DNA of 30,792 nt from a virus. Positions within the stretch are counted from its first letter, which is position 1; every line of letters begins with the position of its first letter. The notes beneath the pieces are model-generated. The model made no database searches. It saw nothing but the letters and a program-made list of their open reading frames with translations, and had not been told where the DNA came from. The position numbers and the translations under genes are program-made. Shown piece by piece: positions 20,500-28,957 of this stretch. The stretch covers positions 1 to 30,792 of the IMG/VR virus record IMGVR_UViG_3300028557_000137, one strand, 5' to 3'.

Positions 20500-20690
20500 G
20501 GCGCGGCCTTACGCAGGCGACGGGGGCCACGCTTCACGGGCTCTGGCGCAGGCGCCGGCTGCTCGGACGCTTCCGCCGCGGGGCGCCAGTCAGCCGGGCT
20601 CACCCAGCCCTCCGGCACGTCCTCCGGGCGCTCAAACACGCGCCCCTCGCCGCTCGGCGACTTGCGCCAGGCGGGCCAGTCTCTGCTCAT
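20496..20690 (-). CDS. Small hypothetical head-region protein (64 aa)
   Basis: A 64-residue basic and Pro-rich protein starting MSRDWPAWRKSPSGEGRVFE, followed by VPEGWVSPADW and an Ala/Pro/Lys tail ending RRLRKAAP. Sequences of the type D-W-P-x-W-R-x-x-x-x-G-E-x-x-x-F-E-x-x-x-D-V-P-E-G-W are found in small genes next to capsid genes of several phages; function unknown. Start and stop each overlap a neighbour by 4 bp. Confidence 0.65.
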   Translation of the reverse strand: MSRDWPAWRKSPSGEGRVFERPEDVPEGWVSPADWRPAAEASEQPAPAPEPVKRGPRRLRKAAP

Positions 20691-21388
20691 GCCGCCAACT
20701 CCTGCGCGACCTTCTGCCGCTCAAGCCAGAACTCGTGCAAGTTGCCCCGCCAGCCATGCAGGCCGTGGTGAACCAGCGTGATGTTCGGGTCGATCCACAA
20801 CTGGCCGCCCAGCGCACGCCAGCGGCGGCAGAACGAGTAATCCTCGCCGTAGTGCTCCCGGCCCTCGCGGATGCGCGTGAACCAGTCCCAGCACTTCACG
20901 CGCTCGGCGCCCTGCTCATACCAGGCGTCTGGCGCCGCATCGCGCATGCGCTCGAACACCTCGCGCCGGATCAGCGTGAAGCCCATGGCGAGGCAATCGC
21001 ACTCGATCAGGAAGCCCCGCCCGTCCTTGCGCGGCACGCCGATGGGCTCGCCATCCTCTTCGCGGGTCTGCGCCGTCCAGCGCATCCAGGCGTTCTTCAC
21101 GCGGTAGGAACCGCCGATTACGGGCACCTTCGCCGTCAGCAGGCGCTCGATGCCGTCCGCGTCCCACTCCATGTCGTAGTCGAGGAACAGGAGGTGCGTC
21201 GCATCGCCCTCAAGCATGCGCGCGACGTGCCAGTTCCGCATGTCGTCCACATACGCCGCCGAGCCGAGCGACCAAAACTTGCTGGCGATGCCCGCCTGGT
21301 CGAGCATGCGCCGCGTCTGGTCGAGGGCGTGAAGGAAGGGCGCGAACGCCCTTCCCTCCGTGAAGCCCGTCGCGATAACGAGATTCAA
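20687..21388 (-). CDS. Glycosyltransferase-like protein (GT-A fold)
   Basis: The 233-residue protein begins MNLVIATGFTEGRAF and has the GT-A signature: LLFLDYDMEW with a D-x-D metal motif at 70-72, GGSYRVKN-like acceptor region (92-99), LIECDCLAMGFTLIRREVFE (127-146), and HYGEDYSFCRRWRALGGQLW with ending DPNITLVHHG. This is the pattern of sugar transferases using a nucleotide sugar and a divalent metal. It lies in the late operon between the small head gene and the gp4-like gene, so its target may be a virion protein or a cell-surface sugar modified late. It is not a normal P22 gene and is probably acquired. The exact donor and acceptor are unknown. Confidence 0.82.
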   Translation of the reverse strand: MNLVIATGFTEGRAFAPFLHALDQTRRMLDQAGIASKFWSLGSAAYVDDMRNWHVARMLEGDATHLLFLDYDMEWDADGIERLLTAKVPVIGGSYRVKNAWMRWTAQTREEDGEPIGVPRKDGRGFLIECDCLAMGFTLIRREVFERMRDAAPDAWYEQGAERVKCWDWFTRIREGREHYGEDYSFCRRWRALGGQLWIDPNITLVHHGLHGWRGNLHEFWLERQKVAQELAA

Positions 21389-21391
21389 GCG

Positions 21392-21631
21392 TCAGCCGCC
21401 GAGGCCGAGAGTCCGCAGCGCGGCGGTGATCTCGATCAGCCGGCTGTTGATCGCGTCGGCCTGCGTCGAAGAAGCGAAGCCCCAAGGCGTGGTCGAGGTC
21501 GCCGCCGTGGTGGTGGTGTAGGCGCCGACTGTCGGCCGGGAGATCGGCGTGGCGCCGTAGAAACCGACCTTGCCGGCGGTCTGGCCGACGAGAACGCCGT
21601 CGTCGTCGCCGTCGTGAAGCTGCTGAGGCAT
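21392..21631 (-). CDS. Small head protein downstream of coat (79 aa)
   Basis: ATG 21631 is preferred over a TTG at 21661 because it follows a GCAGGAC ribosome-like site. The product has the pattern DDGVLVGQTAGKVGFYGATP then ISRPTVGAYTTTTAATSTTP and a helix ending LIEITAALRTLGLGG. Proteins with VGFYGATP-I/V-x-x-P-T are frequent directly after coat genes and are thought to be head fibres or decoration proteins. It follows the terminator after the coat gene, so expression may be lower than that of the coat. Confidence 0.7.
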   Translation of the reverse strand: MPQQLHDGDDDGVLVGQTAGKVGFYGATPISRPTVGAYTTTTAATSTTPWGFASSTQADAINSRLIEITAALRTLGLGG

Positions 21632-21665
21632 GTCCTGCTGTTCCTGCTTTCTGGGTGACAAGAAA

Positions 21666-21689
21666 GGCGGCGCCCGTCAGGACGCCGCC
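21666..21689 (-). terminator. Terminator/attenuator after the coat gene
   Basis: On the minus strand, GGCGGCGTCC, a TGAC loop and GGGCGCCGCC form a 10-bp stem with one G-T pair, followed by TTTCTT. It lies 6 bp past the coat stop and before the next gene. It is likely a partial terminator that sets the coat to downstream gene ratio, as seen in many phages. Confidence 0.75.
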
Positions 21690-21695
21690 TCATAC

Positions 21696-22913
21696 TCACG
21701 AGCCGCTGAGACGCACCGCGAGGCGCGCATCGATAGCCTTGACCCCGTAGAGGATGTCGAGGCGGATGCGCTCCACGTCGTTCGTCATGTCGTAGTCCTT
21801 GATGATGCGGACCGACATGCCGTCAGCGCTCTCCGTCGCGGAGAAGGCCGCGCCGTCCGGGCGGATCAGCGGACGGGTCACCAGCGCGAAGGCGTTGCGG
21901 TGATAGACCATGTTCTGCGCGGTCACGCCCGAAGCCGTGCCCGCCCAGGTGATCGCCGCGTCGTTGGCGGGGGCAGCACTCACCGTCTGATAGGGGCCAG
22001 AGGTGATGATCGCCGGGTAGATGCTCAGCGTCACGCCGCCGCCCGCCGCCGAGGTGATGCCAGCCCGCACCGTGAACACTTTGAGGTGCGAGAGCGTCGC
22101 CTTCGTCACCGGGTTGACGTCAAAGACGCCATCGATGGTGAAAACGTCGCCTTCCCTGATCGTCACGGCGTTGCCGGCGCCCTTGACCAGCAGGTTCTGG
22201 GTCATCGTGGCCTTCGCGGTCGCGTAGGTCACGTTCTGGTTCGCGCCATCCACCAGCGGCGTGGTGTTGGTGCGGGTGCCCGCCACGTGCGACTGCACGT
22301 TCTGCGCCTTGAAGAGTTCGACGCCCGCCACGTTGCCGAGGATCGCGCGCTCGTAGGCCGTTTCAACCAGACGGTCGGAGGACGTCAGCGCGGTCTGCGA
22401 GCCGGTCAGCGCCCAGTAGTCGCCCGGCGACAGCGCGGCGAACCGCTCGCCCTCGGGCACCGCCAGCACGTCGAGGCGCTTCGGGCCCTCGGCGAACTTG
22501 GCGTAGCTGTTGATCGCCGAGCCGGGCGTGCCGACCCAGTTGTTGACCTGCGTGTAGAGGGACAGCAGGTCGCGATCCACCTGGTTGGCAAGCTGGATCA
22601 TCGCCGGGCGGATGTAGCGCGCGGAATACTCTTCGATGGTGAGCGTCAGGTCCTTGGAAGAGAACTTCCAGGCGACGTGCTTCTGCTTGTCCATCGAGAC
22701 GGTCAGGCTGCCTTCCTCGACATCCTGCACGTTCATCGTCGCGCCGTCAGTCACGGAGAAATCGACGGGGCGGCGCACGGTGATAGTGTCGCCGACGCCG
22801 GTGTATTCGTCGGAGTAGTCCCGATACACGGTGCGCGCGGCGACCATGTTGTTGTTGAGTTGCATCAGCGCCTCGCGGGCGATGACGGTCGGCGTGAGAA
22901 GAGTGTTGCTCAT
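21696..22913 (-). CDS. Major coat protein, P22 gp5-like
   Basis: The capsid subunit (405 residues; P22 gp5 has 430). It starts MSNTLLTPTVIAREALMQLN followed by the family pattern NNNMVAARTVYRDYSDEYT and GVGDTITVRRPVDFSVTDGA. It continues with DKQKHVAWKFSSKDLTLTIE and IRPAMIQLANQVDRDLLSLY. The C-terminal domain contains VTRPLIRPDGAAFSATESAD and SVRIIKDYDMTNDVERIRLD with ILYGVKAIDARLAVRLSG, which is diagnostic of P22_CoatProtein. GAGGA stands 9 nt before ATG 22913. It is between scaffold and the terminator, the expected position, and is likely the most highly expressed virion gene. Confidence 0.94.
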   Translation of the reverse strand: MSNTLLTPTVIAREALMQLNNNMVAARTVYRDYSDEYTGVGDTITVRRPVDFSVTDGATMNVQDVEEGSLTVSMDKQKHVAWKFSSKDLTLTIEEYSARYIRPAMIQLANQVDRDLLSLYTQVNNWVGTPGSAINSYAKFAEGPKRLDVLAVPEGERFAALSPGDYWALTGSQTALTSSDRLVETAYERAILGNVAGVELFKAQNVQSHVAGTRTNTTPLVDGANQNVTYATAKATMTQNLLVKGAGNAVTIREGDVFTIDGVFDVNPVTKATLSHLKVFTVRAGITSAAGGGVTLSIYPAIITSGPYQTVSAAPANDAAITWAGTASGVTAQNMVYHRNAFALVTRPLIRPDGAAFSATESADGMSVRIIKDYDMTNDVERIRLDILYGVKAIDARLAVRLSGS

Positions 22914-22962
22914 CTGTGGGGGTCCTCAGTGCGCCAGCGGCGCCTGTTGCGGGATGCCCCGG

Positions 22963-23778
22963 CTATTGCTTCGCCGCTTGCTTGCGACGCAGCGCCACAT
23001 ACTCGTCGTATGTGCGAGCCGAGGCGGGATCACGGGACGGCGTGCCGGAACCGCCCAGGACGGGCGGCGGCGGCGGCGCCGATGAGACGCGACGGGTGAC
23101 AGCGACACGCTGCTCCAGCCGCGCGATTTCCATGGCCTGTGCGAGCGGCGAAAGCTGCGCGATGCGCGCGGCCTCCTGCTTGTTCCTGCCAAGGTAGTAG
23201 GCGACATCGTGACCGGCCGCGGACTGCATGATCGCCTCGGCCATGTGCTGGCTGATCGGCGTGCTCGGGTCGGCGACGACCAGGTCGAAGTCCTCATACC
23301 GCGCGCGGGCTTCTTCCGCGCGCGTCTGGAACTGTGCGACGACGGCGGCTCGCTCGCGCTGCACGGCCTGCTGCTGTGCCATCTGGGCACGCTGGGCAAG
23401 CTCTGAATGAAAACGCTGCGCGGCCTTCGTCTCCGCCTTGGCGACCAGGTAATCCTCGTATGTCGGGAAGTCCTCGGGCTTGAGTTCGGCCGGGGGCGGC
23501 GCTGGTGCGGCCTGCTGCGGCGCGGGCTGCTGCATGACAGCCGCCTGTTGCCGCCAGTATTCCGCCTCGCGTCGCGCGGCCTCGCGCTCACGCACAAGCT
23601 CTCCAATGCGCTTCTGGATGGGTCGAGATTTCGGCTTGTCGCCGCCTTCGCCCTCCGCGCCGGCATCGTCGGCGGGGGCAGTCTGAGCCTGCTCATGCTC
23701 TGCGGCCGGCGAGTCCGCGTGATCCAGCGCCGAGTGCGCGGCAGGCTGTTCGCCTGTCACGGTGGAGTCGGTGTTCAT
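22963..23778 (-). CDS. Scaffolding protein (gp8-like)
   Basis: Scaffold proteins guide coat assembly and then leave the head. This 271-residue protein (P22 gp8: 303) is polar and helical. It has an acidic disordered start (to about 45), a basic helix KPKSRPIQKRIGELVREREA, a Gln/Ala/Pro linker, and long coiled-coil helices (ETKAAQRFHSELAQRAQMAQ and onward) with FDLVVADPSTPISQHMAEAI. It ends in a basic tail (YVALRRKQAAKQ) that suits coat binding. Position directly before the coat gene fits. AAGGA precedes ATG 23778. Sequence of scaffolds is poorly conserved, so position and composition carry most weight. Confidence 0.82.
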   Translation of the reverse strand: MNTDSTVTGEQPAAHSALDHADSPAAEHEQAQTAPADDAGAEGEGGDKPKSRPIQKRIGELVREREAARREAEYWRQQAAVMQQPAPQQAAPAPPPAELKPEDFPTYEDYLVAKAETKAAQRFHSELAQRAQMAQQQAVQRERAAVVAQFQTRAEEARARYEDFDLVVADPSTPISQHMAEAIMQSAAGHDVAYYLGRNKQEAARIAQLSPLAQAMEIARLEQRVAVTRRVSSAPPPPPVLGGSGTPSRDPASARTYDEYVALRRKQAAKQ

Positions 23779-23856
23779 CGTTGGTCCTTGTGCCGGGGAA
23801 CCGCCCGGCGCGGCTGCTGCGGCTTGCCGGCTATGCGGCGAGCGGCAGAATCTTCG

Positions 23857-24141
23857 TCACGCGCCCACCATCCGGCCGACCATGTCGCTCCTGGCCGCGC
23901 GCAAGCCGTCTGGCGTCTCCACCGGGTCGCCGCGCCGCGTCATCACCGCGAACATCGCGTCCACGCCGTCCTCGTCCACGGAGATCGGCGCGGGCGTCTC
24001 CTCGCCCACCGGCAGCGGCGCGCGGGCACCCACGCGCGGGTCGGCGTAGACGGCGGGCATCGCGGCGGCGACATCTGCGGCGGGGCCATAAAAACCCTGC
24101 CAGTGCCACTCCTGCGGGTCGGGTTCGGTCGTCTCGCTCAT
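23857..24141 (-). CDS. Hypothetical acidic protein (94 aa)
   Basis: A 94-residue protein with acidic/Trp-rich start (SETTEPDPQEWHWQGFYGPA), an Ala/Val middle and a C-terminal part DGVDAMFAVMTRRGDPVETP, ending RSDMVGRMVGA. No family is recognised. It lies between the fibre-like gene and the scaffold; a 78-bp spacer separates it from the scaffold start. Probably a minor virion or assembly factor. Confidence 0.6.
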   Translation of the reverse strand: MSETTEPDPQEWHWQGFYGPAADVAAAMPAVYADPRVGARAPLPVGEETPAPISVDEDGVDAMFAVMTRRGDPVETPDGLRAARSDMVGRMVGA

Positions 24142-24148
24142 GCGGGCC

Positions 24149-25138
24149 TCATGTCGGCAGTGCCGCGACAGCGGCGGCTAGGTCGGTGTCGGACAGGGGG
24201 AAAAGGAGGACGCGGAAGACCGTCGTCTCGCCGAACATTGCCCCCGCGCTGCCCACAGCGACCGCCCCCAGCCGCAGGGTGGTCAGGCCAGAGGTCGGGC
24301 CGCCCGACACGGCGACTACCGAGCCACCTGCGACAATGAGACGAACAGAGCCGTCGCCAGGCAGCGCCGCGCCATAGGCAAAGGGCATGCCCGGCGTGTA
24401 GGTGATTGAAACGCTGCTGGCGGCGCTCGCGCCCGACAGAGCGCGCGCCGCCAACAGGCTTCCCCCGCTCGTCGGATCAGTACGCACCCACAGGCGGTTG
24501 CTCGACGTGCCGTCGTCAACGACAACCATGCCGAACGACCCAGCGCGGGGCACGACACCCGACCAGAGAATGGTGCAGGCGCCATTGCCGCCGACACTCA
24601 ACTCCGACAGCGGCACACTCACCAAATCCGCGCCGCGCGTGGCCTGTCCGCTGTCCGAACGCACGTAGGACGAGGCGAACGCGCCTGCTTCTAACTGCGC
24701 CCGCGTCACCGTCCCGCTGACCGTGAGCGTCAGCGTGCCGGCGGTCGGCGTAAAGATGAGCGTGACCCGGTTGCTCGCGCCCGTGCCAACCAATGGGCCG
24801 GCGGTCGAGGCACCCGACAGCGTGATCGTGCCCGTGCCCCAAAAGCTGAGCGTGTGTGCGGCAGCCGTCACCGTCGCGCTCTGCGTGACCAGCGTGTCCT
24901 GTCCCGTCAGCAGGTTGATGCGCTGCCCCTCGATCAGCAGCCGCCGCGCGACGCCCTGGAAGCGCGGCGCATCAGCGCCGAACAGCGCCAGCGTCGCGCC
25001 GTCCGCGCCGGTCGCGGAGGACTGCACGCCGGAAACCTGCGCGCGGGAGAGGGTCAGCGGGGATCGCAGCACGCTCGGCGCCACCAGCAACCCGCTCTGA
25101 CGCGCACTCCCGCGCACCAGGCCAGGACCGACAATCAC
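24149..25138 (-). CDS. Fibre/spike-like beta protein with LamG-type segment (329 aa)
   Basis: The start is GTG 25138, one base after the previous stop. The product is Thr/Ser/Gly-rich and beta-sheet-like. It carries the segment PRFQGVARRLLIEGQRINLL and later RAQLEAGAFASSYVRSDSGQ followed by ATRGADLVSVPLSELS. These QLEAGAFA-S-Y-x-x-S and T-R-x-A-D signatures are found in many phage spike, head-fibre and LamG-fold tail proteins that bind sugars. It is one of three surface-protein-like genes between portal and scaffold. Exact location on the virion is unknown. Confidence 0.72.
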   Translation of the reverse strand: MIVGPGLVRGSARQSGLLVAPSVLRSPLTLSRAQVSGVQSSATGADGATLALFGADAPRFQGVARRLLIEGQRINLLTGQDTLVTQSATVTAAAHTLSFWGTGTITLSGASTAGPLVGTGASNRVTLIFTPTAGTLTLTVSGTVTRAQLEAGAFASSYVRSDSGQATRGADLVSVPLSELSVGGNGACTILWSGVVPRAGSFGMVVVDDGTSSNRLWVRTDPTSGGSLLAARALSGASAASSVSITYTPGMPFAYGAALPGDGSVRLIVAGGSVVAVSGGPTSGLTTLRLGAVAVGSAGAMFGETTVFRVLLFPLSDTDLAAAVAALPT

Positions 25139-25139
25139 G

Positions 25140-25466
25140 TCAGGTCATCTCGGTGACGTTGAGCGTGGCAGCAGCAGCGACGCCGCGCGCCGCGACCTTC
25201 CATGTCGCGTTTTGATCGACGCGGAAATACTCTATCGCCGCAGCCGGCAGCAGCATGGACGACGACGAAGCCGTCACGCTCGCCGCCGGGCCGATGGCGA
25301 CGTAGCAGTCGGCCGTCGCCACCAGCCGCACCACCACCGTAGTGGCGCCGATGTTGTTGCCCGTCGCCGTCGAGCCGCTGGTGGTGAACGAGATGTTCTG
25401 CACCACGCCCGGCTCCAGCGCCTGGATCGGGAAGTTGTAGCGGTCGGTCGCCAGAAGCGTCGTCAT
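25140..25466 (-). CDS. Small beta-rich virion protein (108 aa)
   Basis: ATG 25466 follows an AAGG ribosome site; the frame upstream of it lies over the tailspike gene and is rejected. The product is a compact beta protein with ADCYVAIGPAASVTASSSSM and LLPAAAIEYFRVDQNATWKV, ending TLNVTEMT. Proteins of this pattern (C/Y-V-A-I/x-G-x-x-P-x-A-x-x-x-S-x-x-L-P-A) recur among phage capsid-associated or decoration proteins. Its exact role is unknown. Confidence 0.65.
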   Translation of the reverse strand: MTTLLATDRYNFPIQALEPGVVQNISFTTSGSTATGNNIGATTVVVRLVATADCYVAIGPAASVTASSSSMLLPAAAIEYFRVDQNATWKVAARGVAAAATLNVTEMT

Positions 25467-25497
25467 GTCGGGTTGCCTTTCGGTCGGCCAATCGGCA

Positions 25498-26979
25498 CTA
25501 GGAGACAATTGCGCGGTCGGTAACACGCCGCCAGTTTGCCCCATCACTGAATGCCGGCACGGCGCCGCCCGCTTCGTCGGATACATAGACGATGCGGCCG
25601 CCTTGCGATGCGCTGGGCAAGGTCGCAACGGTGTAGGCTGGGATCTGCATGTCGGAGACGCACCAGAGCCGGCTTATATTTGTCCTAGGCCCCCCGGTCG
25701 CACCGCGCTCAAAGCTGACGGCGTTGCCGAGGTTTGTTATGCCGTTATCCGCAAAAGCTTGCAGCGTCAGCAATGAGCCGGCGTTCGATCCTGCTTCGGC
25801 GGTTGTGTCGCGGACAAGGTTCCAGCGCATGTTGCCGTTGCGCCGAAACTGTAGCTGCACCGACTGGGCAGTCTCCGCGTCGAGGTTGACCACGGCGGGC
25901 TGACCAACCGGCCGCGCGATGCGCAACGCGCCGACATCCCAAGTGCCGAGGTTGCGGTGCGCAAACGCCACAAGAGAGGCAACGGCGCCTGTCACCTGCG
26001 GCTCAGTTGCTGACCCGAACTGGCTGGATGTGCCAAAGGTAAGCGCCCCCCCCAGGTACGTAGCGACGACGCAATCGGTTGTCCCGTCGTTACCGCTGAT
26101 CGCCGGGTTCGCGTTGGTGGCGCCCCAAACAAACACCCCGTTGATCTCGTTGCGCGTTGGGCCACCTGCGCCCACCGCGTTGTCAGCCAAGATGCAACTG
26201 TTGACGACCTCGACGTCACACACAAAACTGTTGCCGTAGGTGTAGCCGGACAGGTGCAGGCCGTTCGCGGCGTTGCCGGCCGCCAACAGGCCGGAGCAGA
26301 ACTGCACGCCATATAGCTGGATGGCGTCACCGACGCCGCAGCCGCCGCTGTTCGCCACGATGTCGAGGCTGGACTGCAGCACGCCATTAAGGCGCAGGGC
26401 GGCGTCGGCGTTGGCGGCGCCGTTCGTCACCACGATCTTGTGGAAGGTGAAGCTGTTCAAGAAATCGGGGTAGTTGGAGCCGCTCCAGTCGCGGCCGAAT
26501 TGCGCGCCGATTCCGCTGGTGTTGCAGCGGATGCCAAAGTCGCGGAACGACCAGTAAAACGCTGCGCCACTTGTATCCTTCAGCCGGAATTGGGGGCTGC
26601 CGGTGCAAACCTGCACATCAATGATGCTGCGCCGGGCGCCTGCGCCGTAGACGACGCCGCCGACGCGGGAAGACGTGCCACCCGCGACATTAAGGTTGAG
26701 GTCGAGCATCGTGCCGGTGCAGCGATAGGTTCCGGGCGGAATGTATCCCGCGTTTCCAGTGGTGCAGACCGCCAGCCACCACGTATTGATGGCGGTTGTG
26801 TCGTCGGCCACGCCGTCCCCGATGGCGCCGTAATCTTTCAGGCTCAAGCTGTCGCGCGCATATTGAGCGATCTGCGCCATAGTGACGCGCCGCGTCACGC
26901 CGCTCTGATTTGTCTCAAGCTGATTGGTGCCCGCCGCGCTCGACGCCGCCGGCAGATCGGAGATCTTCACGTTCGCCAT
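25498..26979 (-). CDS. Tailspike with pectate-lyase-like beta-helix (493 aa)
   Basis: Probable host-recognition spike. The N-terminus MANVKISDLPAASSAAGTNQ with RRVTMAQIAQYARDSL is an attachment segment common on phage tail proteins. Residues 47-65 (LKDYGAIGDGVADDTTAIN) are the signature start of the Pectate_lyase_3 beta-helix, and about 350 residues of short Gly/Asn/Val strands follow as expected for a right-handed beta-helix. The C-terminus (YTVATLPSASQGGRIVYVSD, EAGGAVPAFSDGANWRRVTD) is a known trimerisation or end module. P22 gp9 has 667 residues; this spike is smaller. It starts 1 base past the portal stop, with an AGGTG site. Catalytic residues for depolymerase action cannot be identified with certainty. 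Confidence 0.88.
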   Translation of the reverse strand: MANVKISDLPAASSAAGTNQLETNQSGVTRRVTMAQIAQYARDSLSLKDYGAIGDGVADDTTAINTWWLAVCTTGNAGYIPPGTYRCTGTMLDLNLNVAGGTSSRVGGVVYGAGARRSIIDVQVCTGSPQFRLKDTSGAAFYWSFRDFGIRCNTSGIGAQFGRDWSGSNYPDFLNSFTFHKIVVTNGAANADAALRLNGVLQSSLDIVANSGGCGVGDAIQLYGVQFCSGLLAAGNAANGLHLSGYTYGNSFVCDVEVVNSCILADNAVGAGGPTRNEINGVFVWGATNANPAISGNDGTTDCVVATYLGGALTFGTSSQFGSATEPQVTGAVASLVAFAHRNLGTWDVGALRIARPVGQPAVVNLDAETAQSVQLQFRRNGNMRWNLVRDTTAEAGSNAGSLLTLQAFADNGITNLGNAVSFERGATGGPRTNISRLWCVSDMQIPAYTVATLPSASQGGRIVYVSDEAGGAVPAFSDGANWRRVTDRAIVS

Positions 26980-26980
26980 G

Positions 26981-28957
26981 TTACTGCACCTGTCTGCTGG
27001 ACGGCTGCTGCACGATCTGCCCCGCGAAGGTCAGCCGCAGCTTCTCAAACTCAAGCGCCAGCCGGTCGCGCTCTATCGCCAGCTTCGCCTGCTCAATCAT
27101 CAGATCGGCCTGCATCTGCTGCTGCTTCATCTGCAACTCGGCCTGCTGCGCCTGCAAGTCCGCCTGCATCTTCATCTGCTCAGGCGACGGCTGCTGCATC
27201 ATCTGCATCACCTCGGGCGGCACCTCTTCGCCCTTCGCCTCGGCAGCAGCCCTCTCGGCCACGCCAGGCGGCAGCAGCCCCTTGAGGCGCGCCGCGATGA
27301 CGCGCGAGCCGGGCCAGTCCATCGCATCCGCCAGCATGTCGCCCAGCAGCGGCGCCGACTGCGGGAACACGCGCATGAACTCCAGCATCGCCTGCGCGCT
27401 TTCCTCGCGGCGGCTGGAGAAGCTCGGCCCCGTTTTGACGGTGACGTCGTAGCGCCCGACCGACAGGTCGTTAAGGCGGCGCCCGTCCGGCGTCTGGATG
27501 TTCAGCGTGGCAACATCAGACGCCCCGTCCTCGCCCAGGATGCGGACCACGCGCTCGGTGTCGTAGATGCGCGGGATGATGTCCACCAGGATGCGCCCGG
27601 CGTGGCCGATCGCCTTCGCCAGGTTGTCGATGTAGTGGTAGGTGCCGACGTCGCCCTCGCGCTGGCGGGCGAGGATGGCGCGGCCGCTCGTCTCGTTCGA
27701 CCGCTGCCCCAGCGCGGCGTCATAGATGCCGGTGGTGGCCTTCATGTCGTCGGACGAGAGCGCCGACTCCTGGATCAGCGCGGCCGGCACCGGCGGCGGC
27801 GCGATGCGCTGCGGCGGTCCGCCCGCCTGCGGGTCGGGGTTGTAGAGCAGGACCGACAGATTGTCCTGGTTCGCCCGCGCCCAGTCGTCCTCGAAGTTCT
27901 TGACCTGCTCCGGCGTCGCGATCCACGGCGACTTCGGCGCGAGCGCGATGGCCTCCACAGCGGCGCTGCGGTGGTAGTTGTACATGCGCTGGGGGTCCTT
28001 GGCGAAGCGCACAAGGCCGTGGCGGATGACGCGGTCGCCGGTGACGATTTCCGACCCGATGACCGGCACGATGGGGATGTATTTGCCCGGCCAGTCAAAC
28101 GGCCCCGCCAGCACGTCACCGGCGCTGATGAGGTAGCTGCAGATTTTGTGGCCCTTGCTGTCCCGGATGCGGGCGCCGGCCATCTGCAGGGCCGCCAGTT
28201 CCTCGGGCGGGGCGTCGCTGACGTCCAGCACCTCGCTTGTCGGCAGCGCAGCTAGGCGCCGCGTGATGGGCTTGCGGACCCAGTATTCGGCGAGCAGCAC
28301 CGTGTCGCGGCTGGCCCAGTCGCGCCATTCGGTCGGCACGGGCCGGTCCATGTCGGACAGGGCGGCGTTCGGGAAGCGGGCGCGAAACGCCTTACGCGCG
28401 ACCCGCTCCAGCACGAAGCAATAGCGGGCATCCTCGCGCGTCAGCTTGGTCGCCTGCGGGTCCCAAACGACGGCGAACGTGTTCCGCACCGGCTCGATGC
28501 GGATGTCCTGCTCCCAGGCGTCGTCGGCGACGTACTGCGTCGTGACCCGGAAGTGGCCCATCCCGCAGGCGACGGCATGCTCGGCCGCCTGGACATAGGC
28601 CGTGTCGGCGTCGGAGACGCTTTCAATATTGCGGATGAGGCCCGAGTAGAGCGCGGCGACCCTAACGTCAGCGCCGCCGTCCACGGGGCGCACGACGATG
28701 GCGGGCTTGTTGAGGCGGATGTCGCCGGTGACCTGGCGGACGAACTGCGGCAGGCGGTTGACGGTGAGCGTCGGGCGGCCGTCGCGCTGGCGCTGGCGGC
28801 GGACCGTCTCGTCCCACTGCTCGCCGCTCAGAAAGCGCAGGTCGTCATAGGCCGCGTCGCGGTTGTCCTTGTCCGCGTCCAGCGCCTCACGATAGGCGTC
28901 GAGCGCGTCCTGCAGGATGTCGCGCGGGTCGTAACCCTCCCTCACGCTGCCATCCAT
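26981..28957 (-). CDS. Portal protein, P22 gp1-like
   Basis: The dodecameric DNA gate of the head; 658 residues (P22 gp1 has 725). Family features: the N-terminal NRDAAYDDLRFLSGEQWDET then LTVNRLPQFVRQVTGDIRLN and PAIVVRPVDGGADVRVAALY. The central part has FDWPGKYIPIVPVIGSEIVT with RMYNYHRSAAVEAIALAPKS, then ETSGRAILARQREGDVGTYH. The C-terminal coiled coil (about 590-645, rich in Gln, Met, Lys and Ala, like QMKMQADLQAQQAELQMKQQ) corresponds to the P22 barrel. ATG 28957 overlaps the terminase stop by 16 bp. Order and length fit a P22-like head. Confidence 0.95.
   Translation of the reverse strand: MDGSVREGYDPRDILQDALDAYREALDADKDNRDAAYDDLRFLSGEQWDETVRRQRQRDGRPTLTVNRLPQFVRQVTGDIRLNKPAIVVRPVDGGADVRVAALYSGLIRNIESVSDADTAYVQAAEHAVACGMGHFRVTTQYVADDAWEQDIRIEPVRNTFAVVWDPQATKLTREDARYCFVLERVARKAFRARFPNAALSDMDRPVPTEWRDWASRDTVLLAEYWVRKPITRRLAALPTSEVLDVSDAPPEELAALQMAGARIRDSKGHKICSYLISAGDVLAGPFDWPGKYIPIVPVIGSEIVTGDRVIRHGLVRFAKDPQRMYNYHRSAAVEAIALAPKSPWIATPEQVKNFEDDWARANQDNLSVLLYNPDPQAGGPPQRIAPPPVPAALIQESALSSDDMKATTGIYDAALGQRSNETSGRAILARQREGDVGTYHYIDNLAKAIGHAGRILVDIIPRIYDTERVVRILGEDGASDVATLNIQTPDGRRLNDLSVGRYDVTVKTGPSFSSRREESAQAMLEFMRVFPQSAPLLGDMLADAMDWPGSRVIAARLKGLLPPGVAERAAAEAKGEEVPPEVMQMMQQPSPEQMKMQADLQAQQAELQMKQQQMQADLMIEQAKLAIERDRLALEFEKLRLTFAGQIVQQPSSRQVQ

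Noticed and set aside
25498-26979. Diversity-generating retroelement or variable repeat in the tailspike
   Set aside because: No reverse transcriptase gene and no template repeat were seen in the window.
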